Positions 21,090-32,929 of a DNA stretch of 64,000 nt are shown piece by piece. The position numbers and the translations under genes are program-made. How positions within the stretch are numbered: position 1 is the first letter of the stretch; every line of letters starts with the position of its first letter. Location of the stretch: the NCBI GenBank assembly GCA_003013855.2, contig PVNU02001548.1:2666001-2730000 (forward strand), read 5' to 3'. The notes beneath the pieces are model-generated. The model searched no databases. It saw only the letters and a list, made by a program, of their open reading frames with translations, and was not told the DNA's origin. Source of the stretch: Liriodendron chinense. Its lineage: Eukaryota; Streptophyta; Magnoliopsida; Magnoliales; Magnoliaceae.

Positions 21090-21371
21090 CTTCGTTATTA
21101 AAGAATGACTTCTCATAATTTGATGCATAGGATGTGAAATTATTTTATAAAATTAGGCTTACGATCTATAATTAAATGATTCGACAACCAGTTATTCTAA
21201 AAGCTTGAGGACGGCGAATAAATGTATATTGAAATATCTTCGTTATTAAAGAATGAATTCTTATCATTTGATGTATAGGATGAGCAATTATTTTATAAGA
21301 TTAAGCTTAGGGTCTATAATTAAATGACTTGACAACCAGTTATTTTAAAAGCTCGAGGACGGCGTATAAAT
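21090..21371. repeat. About 141-bp tandem duplication of LTR-like sequence
   Basis: Copies 21095-21230 and 21236-21371 both run ATCTTCGTTATTAAAGAATG ... GGACGGCGNATAAATGTATATTGA with moderate divergence. Their right ends match, in inverse orientation, the LTR of the miniature element at 16085. Confidence 0.85.
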
Positions 21372-22241
21372 GTATATTGAGGGAATTTAACACTCCAACA
21401 CTCCACCGCACGTGCAGGGTGGAACTTCACATGGGAACATACTGTGCAGGGGTGGAGGGACACACAACTCACACCATAAACAACCCCTCCATGGGAGAAT
21501 ATATTACTGGTAGTGTTGTACACGAATTGAGCCTAGTTGAGCTTGGCCCTACTCGGTGCTTGAGTCGAACTCTCCTACCCCTGCTCGGTGCTCGACTTGA
21601 CTCGGCCGAGTTGAGCGTGGCCCTGCTCGGTCAGCTAGATCAAGCAAGTTCGAGTTCAAGTTCAAACAAACTTGGAGTATTGTCATGTTAGGGTTATGAT
21701 AACCCTATGCAAGCTACTATACCTAATCAACCTAGTCTACAACTTTTTGGAATTAGCATTCAATGCTCTCAACCTTTCTCATTCTCAACGTTTGTTCCTT
21801 TTGTACTTCCCCTCTCTCCTGATCCAATCGCATCCCTTACTACCTCACTTAAGCGACACACTCCACACTGGTATGTAACCCTTTCATCCTATTTTGCTCC
21901 TATTTATATAATATATTATATATATTTGAGTTATTTAAAATTGAATCGAGTCGACTTCAAACGAGCTTCGAGTCGAGTCGAGCTTGGGTAAGCTCAGAAC
22001 TCGACTCAAAATCTTTTGAATAACAAAAAAATAGCTCGACTCGGTCCGAACCTAGTTTTGAACCAAGTTAAGTCGAGCGAGTTAATCGAGCTTACTCGAC
22101 TCGTGTATAACCCTAATTTACCGATGACATATTTACTATTTTTGGAATTTGACACTAGACATTCCACTCTGATACCATGTAAAATCACTATTTGATGATA
22201 GGTGTATCAAATGTATATCAAGGGACTTTAACACTCCAACA
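21330..22241 (-). mobile_element. Miniature LTR element (second copy), split by a hAT-like insertion
   Basis: On the minus strand the 5' LTR starts TGTTGGAGTGTTAAAGTCCC at 22241. It is followed by the primer site TGGTATCAGAGTGG (about 22177-22164) and interior to 22115. Interior resumes at 21508 with GTAATATATTCTCCC and reaches a second LTR starting TGTTGGAGTGTTAAATTCCC at 21400. The same interior phrases occur in the 16085 copy. The split point is occupied by the element at 21509-22114. Confidence 0.75.
21509..22114. mobile_element. hAT-like non-autonomous element with TCGAGC/CTCGAC arrays
   Basis: The left end GTGTTGTACACGAATTGAGC is complemented by the right end AGGGTTATACACGAGTCGAG. Clusters of 'gagttcgag', 'cgagtcgag' and 'actcgact' lie near both ends. 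Flanks ATATTACT (21501-21508) and AATTTACC (22115-22122) fit a worn 8-bp duplication, and the host miniature LTR element supplies the empty-site sequence. Confidence 0.7.
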
Positions 22242-22355
22242 GGTACATGTGTGTGATGCCAACCATATACAACAATGGGCTCTGCGTGCATATGGCCTAT
22301 CCCAAGTCGATATCTATCTCTCATCAATTGGGCTATACTCCTTTGTGTTGAATAC

Positions 22356-22772
22356 ATAGTTTAAGAACTAGAAAACTCGCCTCAATGTCTAGCTCGGTGG
22401 GGTCAACTCGAAAACTTGACTAAGGCTTTACTCAACTCGGCTCAAAATTTAAATAATATTATTTAAAGCATTTAATGAAAAGATCAACATTAAAAATGGT
22501 AAAACGGGTTGTTGATCATTGTATGAGTTTCGATACCTGGCGCATGCATCTTTTCCTTTTGTAAACCAATAGGTTGATTGGGCAAGTGACTCAGTCGAGT
22601 CACGCCGAGCCGTGTTTAGCTGGCTGATTTTGACTTTTTTTTTTTTTTTTTTTTTCTGTCTGTCTAGTCTCCACTGATTCATGGTCATGAGCGGATTTTC
22701 AGTAGACTCAGACTACAATTTTTTAAGTTCACTAGGTGTTTTGAGTCACGCCACTGAGTTTTAGAACTATGA
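22356..22772. mobile_element. Degraded MITE with AAAACTC inverted ends
   Basis: The left end CATAGTTTAAGAACTAGAAA pairs loosely with the right end GTTTTAGAACTATG. Interior blocks 'gactcagtcgagtcacg' and 'caactcggctcaaaa' recur at 26870-26960 and 28385-28460, so pieces of this family are dispersed. A run of about 20 T lies at 22636. Confidence 0.45.
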
Positions 22773-23295
22773 TTGAACGTCGCAATAATCTTTTCCAGCC
22801 TTTTAACATTTTGGTGAGGCCATTTAGCCTCATTTATGAGCTGGGTCTTCTTCATGGCTGGCCCACCTAATGAGTTACTCAATCTCGTCCACATGTGCCA
22901 TGTTGGTATGCGTTCAGCCGTTCACCTCTTCAAGCTCATGAATTAATGGCTCATGGTGGACCACTCAAGAGTAGCCGTCTCCGCAGAATTTCAAATAACC
23001 ATATAGTCAATCTGATCGGATGATCAAAGCCATCTAGTTAAGGTAAAAATGGATGGTGCTAACTGTTCTAATCTCTCCAGATGTCTCTCTATTCCTCTCT
23101 CCATGTGCAGCGCACGTGCCTTGTCCAACATGCAATATACGGTAAAAGCTTTGGAATAATCTTAGCTCTTGAATATTAGAATTGGAAAAAAAAAAAAAAA
23201 ATTGGTTATGTCAGTAAAGAATTCCACATTTTGAATGAAAATTTTAATTACTTGATCAAACATTAGAAAATGCTATTACGACAGATGTTTGGTAA

Positions 23296-23452
23296 GCCTC
23301 CACACAAGATCCAAGCTGTCCATCTCGCGGGCTACACTATATAGATGTTCCGGCCTGAAAAAAAAATCTGTTCTCTACGCTCATCAAACATCTACGCAGT
23401 GCGGTCCATCTGATGGACGGCTTGGATCTTTCACAGATGTGTCATTTTGGCA
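23296..23452. mobile_element. Short inverted-repeat MITE
   Basis: CACAAGATCCAAGCTGTCCATC at the left is matched by the complement of GATGGACGGCTTGGATC at the right, around a centre of about 90 bp. Pieces of the same arm (GGACGGCTTGGATC) recur near 2377, 4650 and 44525. Confidence 0.55.
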
Positions 23453-23469
23453 TATGCACGGGACTATAC

Positions 23470-24234
23470 AATGCTCTTTCAAATTGGTCAGTAGTCTTTA
23501 GGTCCATGGCTGTTGCCTTCTAAACCACTAGTTGCATTGAATCAGTTATTCCTTCTTTGAATTCGCTTTAAGTTTGCTAGCTGCACTCGCGCCTTTAGTG
23601 CTGCACACGTGCCTTCATGGGATGTGTGTGCTACATCCAAGCTGTTCATAAGTTGGGGTCAACTGTGCTGATGACATGGTGCAAAAATCAGTCCCATCTG
23701 ATGGTCCGGCGGGCCACAACTGTTTACTCCAATGTAGACTTTCATGATAATGAGTTAGAAATGTTCTCTGCCTTAATCACATTGTGTGTGAGAGAAACTA
23801 TGCTTCTAAGCTGAAGTTGTATAGCTTGTTGGTCTGAGTTAATATGTTTTTTTTTCTTCTCTTGATTTCTCTCAATTTGTCACTCTTGCCAATTAGATGT
23901 GGACCATCCTTGTTCCTAGATGGCCTTGGGCTTATAGTTCTAATACACCTAACCCTAGATTGGGAGTTGAATGATTCTCATCATATCAACTGTCACATGC
24001 TATCAGAGTATCAAAGCTTTCTCTATCAAATGTAAGATGTTCACATTGATGCCCATACATTTTAGGGCCCACTAGGTTTGGCCCACTTCAAGCCTCTTGC
24101 CTGGGTTGGTCTAAGACCAGCGGCCTAATGGGAGGGTCATGGTACCTGACTTCTCACTAAGTTGAATAAGTGGACTTGGACCCACGAAGCAAGTATGGTT
24201 CCACAAGTTTGATCTGAATTAGTGAATGGGTCAG
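23470..24234. other. Intergenic, no gene seen
   Basis: Only short pieces resembling the GTCCATCTGATGG-type repeats are recognisable (23640-23720). No open frame has the length, codon pattern or similarity expected of a gene. Confidence 0.4.
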
Positions 24235-24745
24235 ATCTAGGACCTCTATAAATAAACCATCATAATCCAACCCGGACCTGAATTTTATATGGGTATGATT
24301 TGGGTTCTAGGCCATCTTAAAATGGACCGGACTCGGACCCAACCCAAAACCCAACCTAACTGGGACGTTTGAAAAGTAGTTAAGTAATAGTAAGTACAGT
24401 GAAATCTAAATGAGTGGTCCATTATTTCCTACTACCTAGGGCCAGTAAAAGAATAGGAACCGTTGAATGAGATCCAACGGCCAAAACTAAACTGATCTTG
24501 AGTTGGAAATTCAAATAGGTGTTTTGGGTTTTGGTGGAAATTATATTAGAAGATTATCTTTGTCAAAATCCCTTGTAATTTGTATACTTGACCTAGGAAA
24601 TAAATGGGTTGGTGTGGGTCCTCCTGTATTCAGATCCGACCCATTATGCTTGGACCCGTCCAATGGGTTGGGTCAGGGGCCAAAATTCAGACATGACAAT
24701 AAGACCTCCTTTAAACCCGACCGGTTCGCACCCCTACCGGATGGT
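24235..24745. mobile_element. Relic with GGACCC/GGGTCC arrays (hAT-like)
   Basis: Dispersed 'cccaacccaaaacccaacc', 'cggacccaaccc' and 'gggttgggtc' phrases resemble the hAT elements at 51801 and 59019. The right terminus, complemented, reads TAGGGGTGCGAACCGG, hAT-like. The left end is not found. Confidence 0.4.
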
Positions 24746-25574
24746 GCATTGACTGGGCTTCGGCCTAATAATTAATTGTGTTGGACTTAGCTCAGCATCT
24801 TCCTAAAGGCCCACCAGTAGACCTGGCCGTGACCAACTTATTGTGGTCTGGCTATTTTGATGGTGGATCCAACCTGTTCTGAGACTGATTAGGGTTGCTT
24901 TGGGCTAGATTCAGGCCCTTAGTTCATGGGCTTGGCTTGGACTTCCTTGGACCGATCCACCTCACCTCATTCTAACACCCTCCCAATATCGATGTTCTAG
25001 AACGCCCTTTTACAACTCATTCTATTTAAAATTTAAAAAAAGAAAAGAAAAAAGAAAGGTCACTGGCTCGATATCAGTCCAAGCCAGGCCCAAAAGCCCA
25101 ACGGGCAAGCATGGTCTATTCACAGGGCTAAAATTCCAGCTGAATTGAATGTTCGGACGACTTAATTTTCGAGATTTGGAAAAACATGTCACTTTGAATC
25201 TCATAAGGCCCACTTGAGAAAATACTGATTGTCCACGTATGCCATGAAAATTTGGATAAAGGGTGGGTGTATGTAGTCAGTCATGCCCTGATTAGAGAAA
25301 GTTGAATTGAATTTAGAAAATTTGGACCACTCATCTGAGGACTCAAATTTTCATAGATGCAATCAATGAAAAGGTTGATTATATGCAATTTCATTCCTTT
25401 CTAAAGGCAATACCATGACTAATCTTGACTATTATTATACCTTGAATGGCCAAAATTGAAATGCTGACCTGGTGGGCCTGGTGATCAACTAAGCTATCAA
25501 AGCAACTTATGAGTTTGCTAATCATGTATGTTTGTACGCCCCAAGATGCACACTTGTGGAGCATTAAAGCTGTC

Positions 25575-25737
25575 AATCAACTGGGTGGTAGACTCCAAGG
25601 AGTTTCAACACCAGGTCTCGGGTTCGAGTCCCATAGGTGGTGAAAATCCACTACAGTGTGAGTTTGGGGGTGTAGGGTGCGTGTGTAAAAAAATAAAAAA
25701 TAAAAAAACAAAATAAAAATAAAAATCAAGTGAGTCC
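25575..25737 (+). mobile_element. SINE, with box A/B-like promoter and A-rich tail
   Basis: GTGGTAGACTCC (box-A-like) and a full box B GGTTCGAGTCC at about 25622 lie 40 bp apart, as in tRNA-derived SINEs. Then come 'gtggtgaaaatccactacagtgtgag', GTGCGTGTG and a tail of A runs to about 25737. This is one of the two best-preserved copies in the window. Confidence 0.75.
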
Positions 25738-26345
25738 AAAACACATCATTAAAATGAGCATGAGAGATGGTGTTGAATAGTACAGCAGAAAAGGTAGTGT
25801 CCGGGTAAAATATGCCTAAATAACGGCAAACGGATGGCACCTGTTAAAAACATCATGGCCACTGCTTGAGCATTTTTTATGATTGGATGCAGCTGTGCCC
25901 CACTGTACATCGAATGCGTGGGACTTTCTAAGTGTGCATCGGGTTGTCCCTAACGTGAAGGTCACCTGGTCCAGATATCAGGCAGGATGGTCCACTCATC
26001 AGGCAGGCTTTAAATGCATGTTGAATGTGGACCATCTGCAATTTTGTCCTAAACCATCCATTGTCTTCATATGTTTCCACAGTGGGGCCCACTCGATGCA
26101 GGCTTCAGATGTCGTTGTGTGATGATTTAAGTAGGAACATAAATGAGTTTGGCTTCACTGTGACAAGTTCAATCATTGTTGTCCACAAGAAGATAAGAAT
26201 GACAGATGTGATGGGTTAGACACAATTTCAATGCACTTCATGAAGGAAATAGGTGAAGCATCTTATGTACTACTAATAATAAGTAGGGGCCATGTGAGTT
26301 TGGTCGGTTGATATTGTCCTGACCTGATTCTGAGTTAGGTTTGCC

Positions 26346-26755
26346 ATAAAATAAATGCTAGGAATTGAGTACCAACCCACCCATACCTAGTGAGTAAGTA
26401 TATACTCGACTGAACAATTTTCAAACATACTTTACATAGGCTTAAGTCTATCGTTTAATTAAATCTTGCCACATTCCTGCTTGTCTCTGTATGCTCAAGT
26501 CCTAAAATAAATGTCAGGGATTGAGTGCCCCACCCATACCTAGTAAAGATGGTGGTGACGATGGTAGAATTTGATTGGCCTATAAGCTATTGTCAGAGAT
26601 GTTTTTCGAGTGAGAAACATACTCGATCGAACAACTTTCAAACATATTTTATATGGCCTCATGCCTATTATTTAATCGAATCTTGAGACATTGTTGCTTG
26701 TCTCTGTTGGGTAGTGGTAGGGGTAGCGTCCAGCCTGAATCCTAAAATAACACCC
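26346..26755. repeat. Diverged direct duplication
   Basis: Copy A (26346-26507) and copy B (26502-26755) share in order 'aaataaatg..aggattgag', 'cccacccatacctagta', 'tactcgactgaacaa.tttcaaacata' and 'gcttgtctctgt'. Copy B holds an extra segment of about 60 bp after 'cctagtaaag'. No coding is seen. Confidence 0.7.
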
Positions 26756-26859
26756 CGTTTAAGCAATGGTCTAGGCTTAAGTTAATGCCTAATGAACCAT
26801 GATTTTTGGACAATCTTAACCACCACTTGCCTCATTCTTCTCCCCAAATAATGAATTTA

Positions 26860-27785
26860 AGACCTCGATGACTCAAGTTGAATTGTCTCATCATGAGTCG
26901 AGTCATCACTTGCCCCAGCTGCAACTTGGGTGAGTCAGGGTGGACTTGTCCAGGTGACTCGCCCGATTGAAATCGATTCCAAGTTGGATGAATCGCATCA
27001 GGCTCATCCAAATCATCAATCCATGGTTAGGCAACGCCCGGCTAGGGCCAAACCAATGTAATTCAAATGCTACGATAATGGCCGGGCTAGGGCTACATGA
27101 GTCAGTTTCTTGAGCCATGAGACGGTTGACAGCCCGATTAAAGGCCCGTTCATGAAATTGGTTGTGATCGGGTCTCCGGATCCGATCCATATGGTTTGTC
27201 AGTGGACCATTATGAAATGGTTTGAAATGGAGTGAAGTCAATGAACGGCACTGATCAATCCTCAGGGAATCCCAATGCATCGGTATGCGTCCATGTACGA
27301 ACAAATAAAAAGCTCTGGATGAAATCAGACCCGTACAATCTGATGGGTAGTCTTGTCTATGCCATTTGATGTATTACCACTCTTGGATCTTTACCGTGTC
27401 ATTGGCATGATGAGCTGGAGGAATCAAAGTACCTCTATCATGGCCCACCAACCTCGGTCAGGGCCACGTCGATTGCACAGACAGTGGTTCCTTGTCCTCT
27501 ATGATTCGGGTCCACTAGGGCATGCTTACTGATGAAGGTGATAAACAGATGATCCTAGCCGTCCAATTAGTGGCCGTCAAATGGGCGGCTAAAATGAGTT
27601 ATGGCCCATCTAAAAAGTGGGCCAACCATTTAGACGGCTTGGATGGCGCACGTGTATGCCACTTGTGCAGTTGATGTCCGAAAGTGTATCGATAGTAGAT
27701 TGATGGACAATCCAATATCAATGCATGAAATGCGCGAAAGATCACGTGTCATGTTTTGTACCGGAATCCTTTAACACCACCTGTT
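26860..27785. other. Intergenic with scattered repeat pieces
   Basis: 26870-26960 carries the GACTCG-type blocks of the 22356 family. 27540-27690 carries 'gatggcgcacgtgtatgcc'-type MITE pieces. No gene was identified. Confidence 0.4.
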
Positions 27786-27792
27786 TGGCTGT

Positions 27793-28275
27793 TTCCCGCA
27801 TAACCTACTCAATATAGGTATGTGGGTCCACCATGTTATATATGAGACATCCACTCCGTTCATCAGGTGGAATCTTCGATTATATGCCCTAGGGAAAAAA
27901 AGATCATCTGGATCCACAATTCAGGTAGACTACGCCAGAGAGAACAATACGTATGGAAGACAACACTAGGAATCTTTGCGGGTCCACCGTGGTGTTTTCA
28001 TTTCATCAAACCTGTTCATCATATGTGGATCACCAGGATGAAAGGAATGTACAAAAATATTCCTGATCCAAAACTCTTGTGGGCCACACCGCATGAACTT
28101 AGATGTTTTAGAGCAAAATTTACATTGTTCCCTTTGTTGTGGCCCATCTATGGTTGTATTTGGGCTTATCAGCTCCATGTACTCTGGACATAAGGTTTTT
28201 CATCAGATGGATGGAGTGGATTCAACACATACAACATTTTGGGCCCCACAGATCTTGCGTGTTGTACGTGGCCTT
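27793..28275. mobile_element. Foldback element
   Basis: The left arm 'gtgggtccaccatgttatatatg...catccactccgttcatcagg' is complemented by the right arm 'catcagatggatggagtggattcaacacatacaac'. The inner halves share 'caggtagactacgcc' and 'tgtgggccacaccg'. The arrangement closely follows the intronic copy at 3250. Confidence 0.7.
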
Positions 28276-28384
28276 TCATCTAGTTGATCCCTATCATGGA
28301 TGTCTTGTCCTTGAGAAATGACAGCTATTGGACATTCCTATCTGCCGTTTTCTTCAACTTCCTGCAGTGACCAGATGGAGTTTT

Positions 28385-28460
28385 TGTCGAGTCTTAGCAA
28401 AATCTGGTCGAGTAGAGTCGACTCAGGTGAGTCCAGTTGAGTTTTTCTTTCGAGTCTTCA
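28385..28460. repeat. GAGTCGACTC-type repeat piece
   Basis: 'ggtcgagtagagtcgactcaggtgagtccag' matches blocks of the 22356-22772 family. The piece is too short to delimit an element. Confidence 0.4.
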
Positions 28461-28515
28461 AACTAATGTTCTACACTTAGTAATTAGTCTAAAACCAGGA
28501 CCAGGCCCAGCTCAT

Positions 28516-29308
28516 TTAGGGCTCCTTTGGATTGTAAGTTACTTAAGATAAGCTACTTATATGATAAGTTACTTATCTTGGTTTTTACTTATTAAGTATA
28601 TAAATATGTTTGATAAGCAACATATTTATCAGCCAATAAGTAAATAAGTATGTTTGGTAATAACACATTAATAAGTAAGCTTTCCAAAGAAAATTTGGAA
28701 TCTACTTATAATAAGCAACATACTGACATGAAAAGAAAAAGCCAAGCGTTGAGCCAGTTTTCCCAATAGAATGAGCTTTTCTAATCCTCATGTACATGCC
28801 ATGGATGTGCTAGCATAGCACGATTGGTCTGAGATGCATTCCATCAGAACGGGACCACTATATGGATGCCCTGGCACAAGAATCAAATTGATCCACTAGT
28901 CAAGTGGGCTACAATCTGCAAAACAAATGTATGGCTCTGGAAGACTTGGCTGAAGTTTTCTAACCCATGAACTTGTTTCCAATAGTCAATTAACATGGTG
29001 AGTGGACTAGAACCATTTTTGGGAAAGATGTAGAAGATCAGATCAACCTGATTGGTGGATTGGATCTTGCACCAATTAATGTAGGCCCATCTTTGATGTG
29101 GACCGTCCACTGTGTGAGCCCAACCTTTGATGGGATGAACATGTGGGGCTTCCTTTGTTATGGACGGTATGAGAGAGAAGTAATTGAGTGAACCATGAGA
29201 GGGAACTTTGATATGTAGCATGTCCTGAGAGAGATAAGTAGAAAAGCCAAATTGGAGGGTGGTTAATTAACATTGGAGGGTGACTAACCGTGTGGGTGTG
29301 TACTAACC

Positions 29309-29347
<39 letters not shown>

Positions 29348-29549
29348 AAGTGTGACATGAGAGAGATAAGTAGAAAAGTCAAAAGTCAAAAGTCAAAAAG
29401 CTAAAAAATGATTATTAAGATAAGTAATTTCTACGAGATAAGTTACTTTTCAATTATACTTACCAAACGAACTTAAGTGCCAAAGGTAACTTAACATCTT
29501 AAGTTCAGTCGAAAAGTAACTTATTTGGTAGTATCCAAACAGGCCCTTA
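28516..29549. mobile_element. TIR transposon with AAGTTACTT arms, about 1 kb
   Basis: The left end TTAGGGCTCCTTTGGATTG and arm 'aagttacttaagataagctactta' pair with the right end, complemented TAAGGGCCTGTTTGGATAC, and 'aaataagttacttttcg'. It is the longer relative of 7023-7320. No matching target duplication was found. The interior (28740-29345) has MITE pieces and a poly(A) retroinsertion, and no transposase. Confidence 0.55.
29251..29358 (+). mobile_element. Short poly(A) retroinsertion (SINE 3' part) with long target duplication
   Basis: GAGAGAGATAAGTAGAAAAG plus CCAA/TCAA occurs on both sides (29227-29250 and 29359-29382, one mismatch). The insert contains 'gggtgactaaccgtgtgggtgtg' and about 34 A, resembling the SINE 3' part at 32740. 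The layout fits target-primed reverse transcription with 5' truncation. Confidence 0.65.
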
Positions 29550-29789
29550 GTAACCAAGTGACCTTTCAAATTCAAGCCAAATCCTATCCAGTAAGCCATG
29601 AATGGCCTGTACCCAGCTCAAAGCAGGCCAGGGAAGGGAAAATCTTGCCCAGACTTACTCTGGGACCTGGCCCATTTAATAGTGGGCCTTAAAATTTACT
29701 ATGGGCTAACGCCCAACTTAACGGATCTGGGACCCAAAACCCAATGGGCCAGCCCAACCCATTGCCAATGGACACCCTCATCCCTGGTC

Positions 29790-30240
29790 TGTGGGTCCCT
29801 GACAGTAGGGCCCACCTTGATGCATGTACCTTAGATCCAAGCCGTTCATCCATTTTAACAGCCCATTTTAGTGCATGACCCCAAAACTGAAGCAGATTAA
29901 AATCTTAGGTGGACCACACCACAAGAAAAAGTGGTGATTGAATACCCACCATTAAAAACCTCTTGGGGGCCACCGGAATGTTTATTTACCATCCAACCCG
30001 TTTATAAGATCACAAAGACCTGGATGAAGGGACCCCACAAACATCAGCTTGATAAAAAAAACTTTTGTGTCCCCCGAATGAAGCTTTTAATGATCAATCA
30101 GCACTGTTTCCTGTGGTCTGGTCCACCTGAGATGTGGATCTGCTTCATTTTCTGGACTATGCCCTAAAATAAGCTATCAAAACAGACGGACAGCGTGTGG
30201 ATGTCAGGCACATACATTACAGTGGGCCCCACTCTCAGGG
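29790..30240. mobile_element. Foldback element, well preserved
   Basis: The left arm (GTAGGGCCCACCTTGATGCA, TTCATCCATTTTAACAGCCC, 'ggtggaccacaccacaag') is mirrored by the right arm ('cctgtggtctggtccacctgag', 'gcacatacattacagtgggcccc'). The centre carries the conserved 'ccatccaacccgtttataag...gacctggatgaagg'. Confidence 0.8.
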
Positions 30241-30384
30241 ATCCATCGACCGGATCCACCAAAACTGCTAGCCAAGTACTAGCATGCAGTAAAATATAGT
30301 ACAAGATGGTGTGGTTCACTGGTCACCGGCGAAAGCTAAGGTGACAGGTGGTACAAACATTTTAAGTGGGCCATTGTGCTTGTT

Positions 30385-31140
30385 AAAGATCAGTCAAAGC
30401 ACATCAAGAAGACGAGATATAACATTATGTGACGTTGCATGAAAAGCTGAGATACTTGATCAGATGCCTGTCAATGAGAGAGAGAGAGAGTAGATGGTTT
30501 TGTTTGGCAATTCATCACCATCATGTTTCTATGAGTGGACAAAACCATTGATCTGATGTGTCGATCTGATGAGACACATAGCTGATGGGAAAACCCCAAA
30601 AAAATAAAATTGGATTGTTATAACCCTTTGATCAATGGCCCACAAAAATTATGGTCCATATTCAAAGTAAAATAGTTCAATCATGAAAAGGTTAAAAATT
30701 TGAACTTGGGGTTTCCATACAGTGCCATGAGACCTACTGAAGCATGCCTGCAAATGTACGTCTGCTAATGAGCTGGACACCATAATTCCTCTTTTAAGAT
30801 TCAATGGCATGAGTACGTTTTGGTTATGAGGTGGACCATATGATTTCTTTAAAAGATCAAATGTATTAGGTACCATAAAAGGCCTAATATCATCTCATGG
30901 TGCAGTGAAAAGCAGTGCCCCTGCATTATGTGGTCGTTTAAGAAGGACATTTGACATGCCTTTAGGCCGTAAAAGAGCCTATATGTCTAGAGAATTTCCT
31001 ATGCCTAATAAGTTTGCCATTCTATTTGCCACTCATCTCAGATTCCACTGCAAGCTGGAGCATGTCGAGACGAGAGAACATATCATGTGATGTTGCTTAA
31101 AAAGCGGATCTTGATTAGATGCTTGCTAGTGAAATGGGAC
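30385..31140. repeat. Distant direct repeat pair
   Basis: 30385-30470 and 31055-31140 share 'gacgaga.ataacat.atgtgacgttgc' and 'gatcagatgcctg' in the same order with substitutions. The sequence between shows no gene. Confidence 0.5.
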
Positions 31141-31299
31141 TTTTACGAGTTGACAGGTTTTGTTTTGTACATTTGTGATTGGGATTAATGAAAAGTAACA
31201 TGTGCAATTCACATAAAGAGAGGAAGGGAGAGAGGGAGATTCAGAGGAAAAGGTGAGGGCCATCCCGTGAGGCGCGTGCGCGCGCAGAGAGACAGGGAG

Positions 31300-31497
31300 A
31301 GAGAGATGATCCAGTTCGTATTTGTCTCCAAACATGCGCGCGTGCACACACACACACACACACAGAGAGATGATTCAGTTCATTTTTTGTCTCCAAATGT
31401 AGCCTCATCTTGCTTAGCGCGCATGGAGAGAGAGAGAGAGATGATTCAGTTCATTTTTGTCTCCAAATGTAGCCTCGTCTTGCTTAGCGCACACACA

Positions 31498-31560
<63 letters not shown>
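31300..31560. repeat. Microsatellite-linked tandem repeats (about 70-bp units)
   Basis: Three units share GAGATGATTCAGTTCATTTT and TGTCTCCAAATGTAGCCTC, starting near 31306, 31370 and 31440 (the first with 'gatccagttcgtatttg'). They are separated by CA or GA runs and end in a compound (CA)n(GA)n at 31487-31558. The pattern suggests unequal exchange at the dinucleotide runs. Confidence 0.85.
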
Positions 31561-31562
<2 letters not shown>

Positions 31563-31630
31563 AAATATAAGTTGTTTGGTAGATTTTGTGAGTAAAATCT
31601 GAACTATATGTTTTCAAACAGCCACATATT

Positions 31631-31790
31631 TGTTAAAGTCCCTTTATAGACATTGATACACTATCCTTTCACGGCTAGACCTTTTAGAGCAAGTGGTTGT
31701 TTGACATTATATCATAACGGAATGTCTTGTATTCAAATCTCAAAAGTAGCAAATATATACGTGGAGTTTCACCCCAACAGCTGCTTGCAT
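31631..31790 (+). mobile_element. Miniature LTR element, 5' end copy
   Basis: A 76-bp LTR starts TGTTAAAGTCCC and ends TTTGACA (31631-31706). A decayed primer site TTATATCATAAC and the interior phrases 'tcttgtattcaaatc' and 'gtagcaaatat' follow, as in the 16085 copy. The 3' LTR is absent. Confidence 0.75.
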
Positions 31791-31799
31791 TATATATAA

Positions 31800-32640
31800 T
31801 ATTATATATATGGACATGGAGCTTCTGCGGCATTTCAAATTATTTTTTCTTGTGTATTCTCTCTCCTATTAATTCTTTAGAAAATCAACTATCAAGGCCT
31901 TAATTTTCTTATAAAGATTGACAAAACGAGTGACATACCACGACCACCTGAATTTCGGGTATGTTATCATGCCAATGCATGTTGGGATGTGAACTTGATA
32001 ATGCTACAGTACTACAATGTGCCTTTGCTACAACTGTTGTGTCTCAAATTGTATTATATGTCTATTGTCCTAATATGATAAAGTTGTTATGTGTCTTTTA
32101 AATTTCATATTATATTTCTATTGTCCCATGCGATGATGAAGTGGGCCCAAAAAGCTCCTTTTAAAGTTTGTTAGGGACACTAACCTTTATTTGAGGACCC
32201 AGACCATCAAGTGTAAATAATAATATTTCTGTAACATAAAAATCACATGATTTCCTTGTTAAATGTTTGTATTAGGGCTTTCTTTTGGATATGGTATTTC
32301 CATCTTTTCTAGTTGAGTTAGGGTTTGGACGATAATTCAATGCGTGTGGAAATCAGTCCATCCACATGCAGCCTCACGTGCTATATCGAACATGTGTGTT
32401 TGATCCGATCCGCCTATTGGATGCGGTCCTTCCCTCTACAAGAACTGTTGGTTCTGCACAATGCCATTGAAATGAGCCATTCTCGGATTACAATGGGTAT
32501 TAAGAAATGTAATCACGGTAGATCCCTGGGCCATCAGCAAGCAGCATCATGATCACTGAAACTATATTAAGGGTCGTTTGGATAGGTGGCATTTGGATAC
32601 CCTGGATATTTCATGAATTACAAGGTATTGCAACACCTGG
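31800..32640. other. Intergenic, no gene seen
   Basis: AT-rich sequence without a supported gene. 'gggtcgtttggataggtgg' near 32572 resembles a transposon terminus, but no matching opposite end was located. Confidence 0.4.
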
Positions 32641-32654
32641 ATATTAAAACTGCT

Positions 32655-32800
32655 GTTAATTATAGCTGGAAGACGCCTAAGCGTTTCAACAGCAGGTCTC
32701 AGGTTCAAGTGCTAAGGAGACACACTAACCCCACGGGTGGTTGGGTGCTTCATGTGACTAACCATGTGGGTGTGTTGTGCAAATAACAGGGTGGGTGCGT
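32655..32800 (+). mobile_element. SINE-like fragment
   Basis: 'gcgtttcaacagcaggtctcaGGTTCAAGTGC' is the same head and box B layout as the 25575 copy, followed by 'actaaccatgtgggtgtgtt'. The tail lacks a clear A run. Confidence 0.55.
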
Positions 32801-32929
32801 TACATGACTATTGTTTATTTATTTGAGAAGCTTCCAAGTTAATGAACAAGCTTGGCTTGCTTCGTTACCTGAACAATTACAACTCTCAATGTCAATTGTA
32901 TATCATGCGATCGAAATTGTTTATCTAAA

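Noticed and set aside
22178..22357. Host gene fragment suggested by short frames near 22.2 kb
   Set aside because: The sequence is the miniature LTR and its primer site in inverse orientation.
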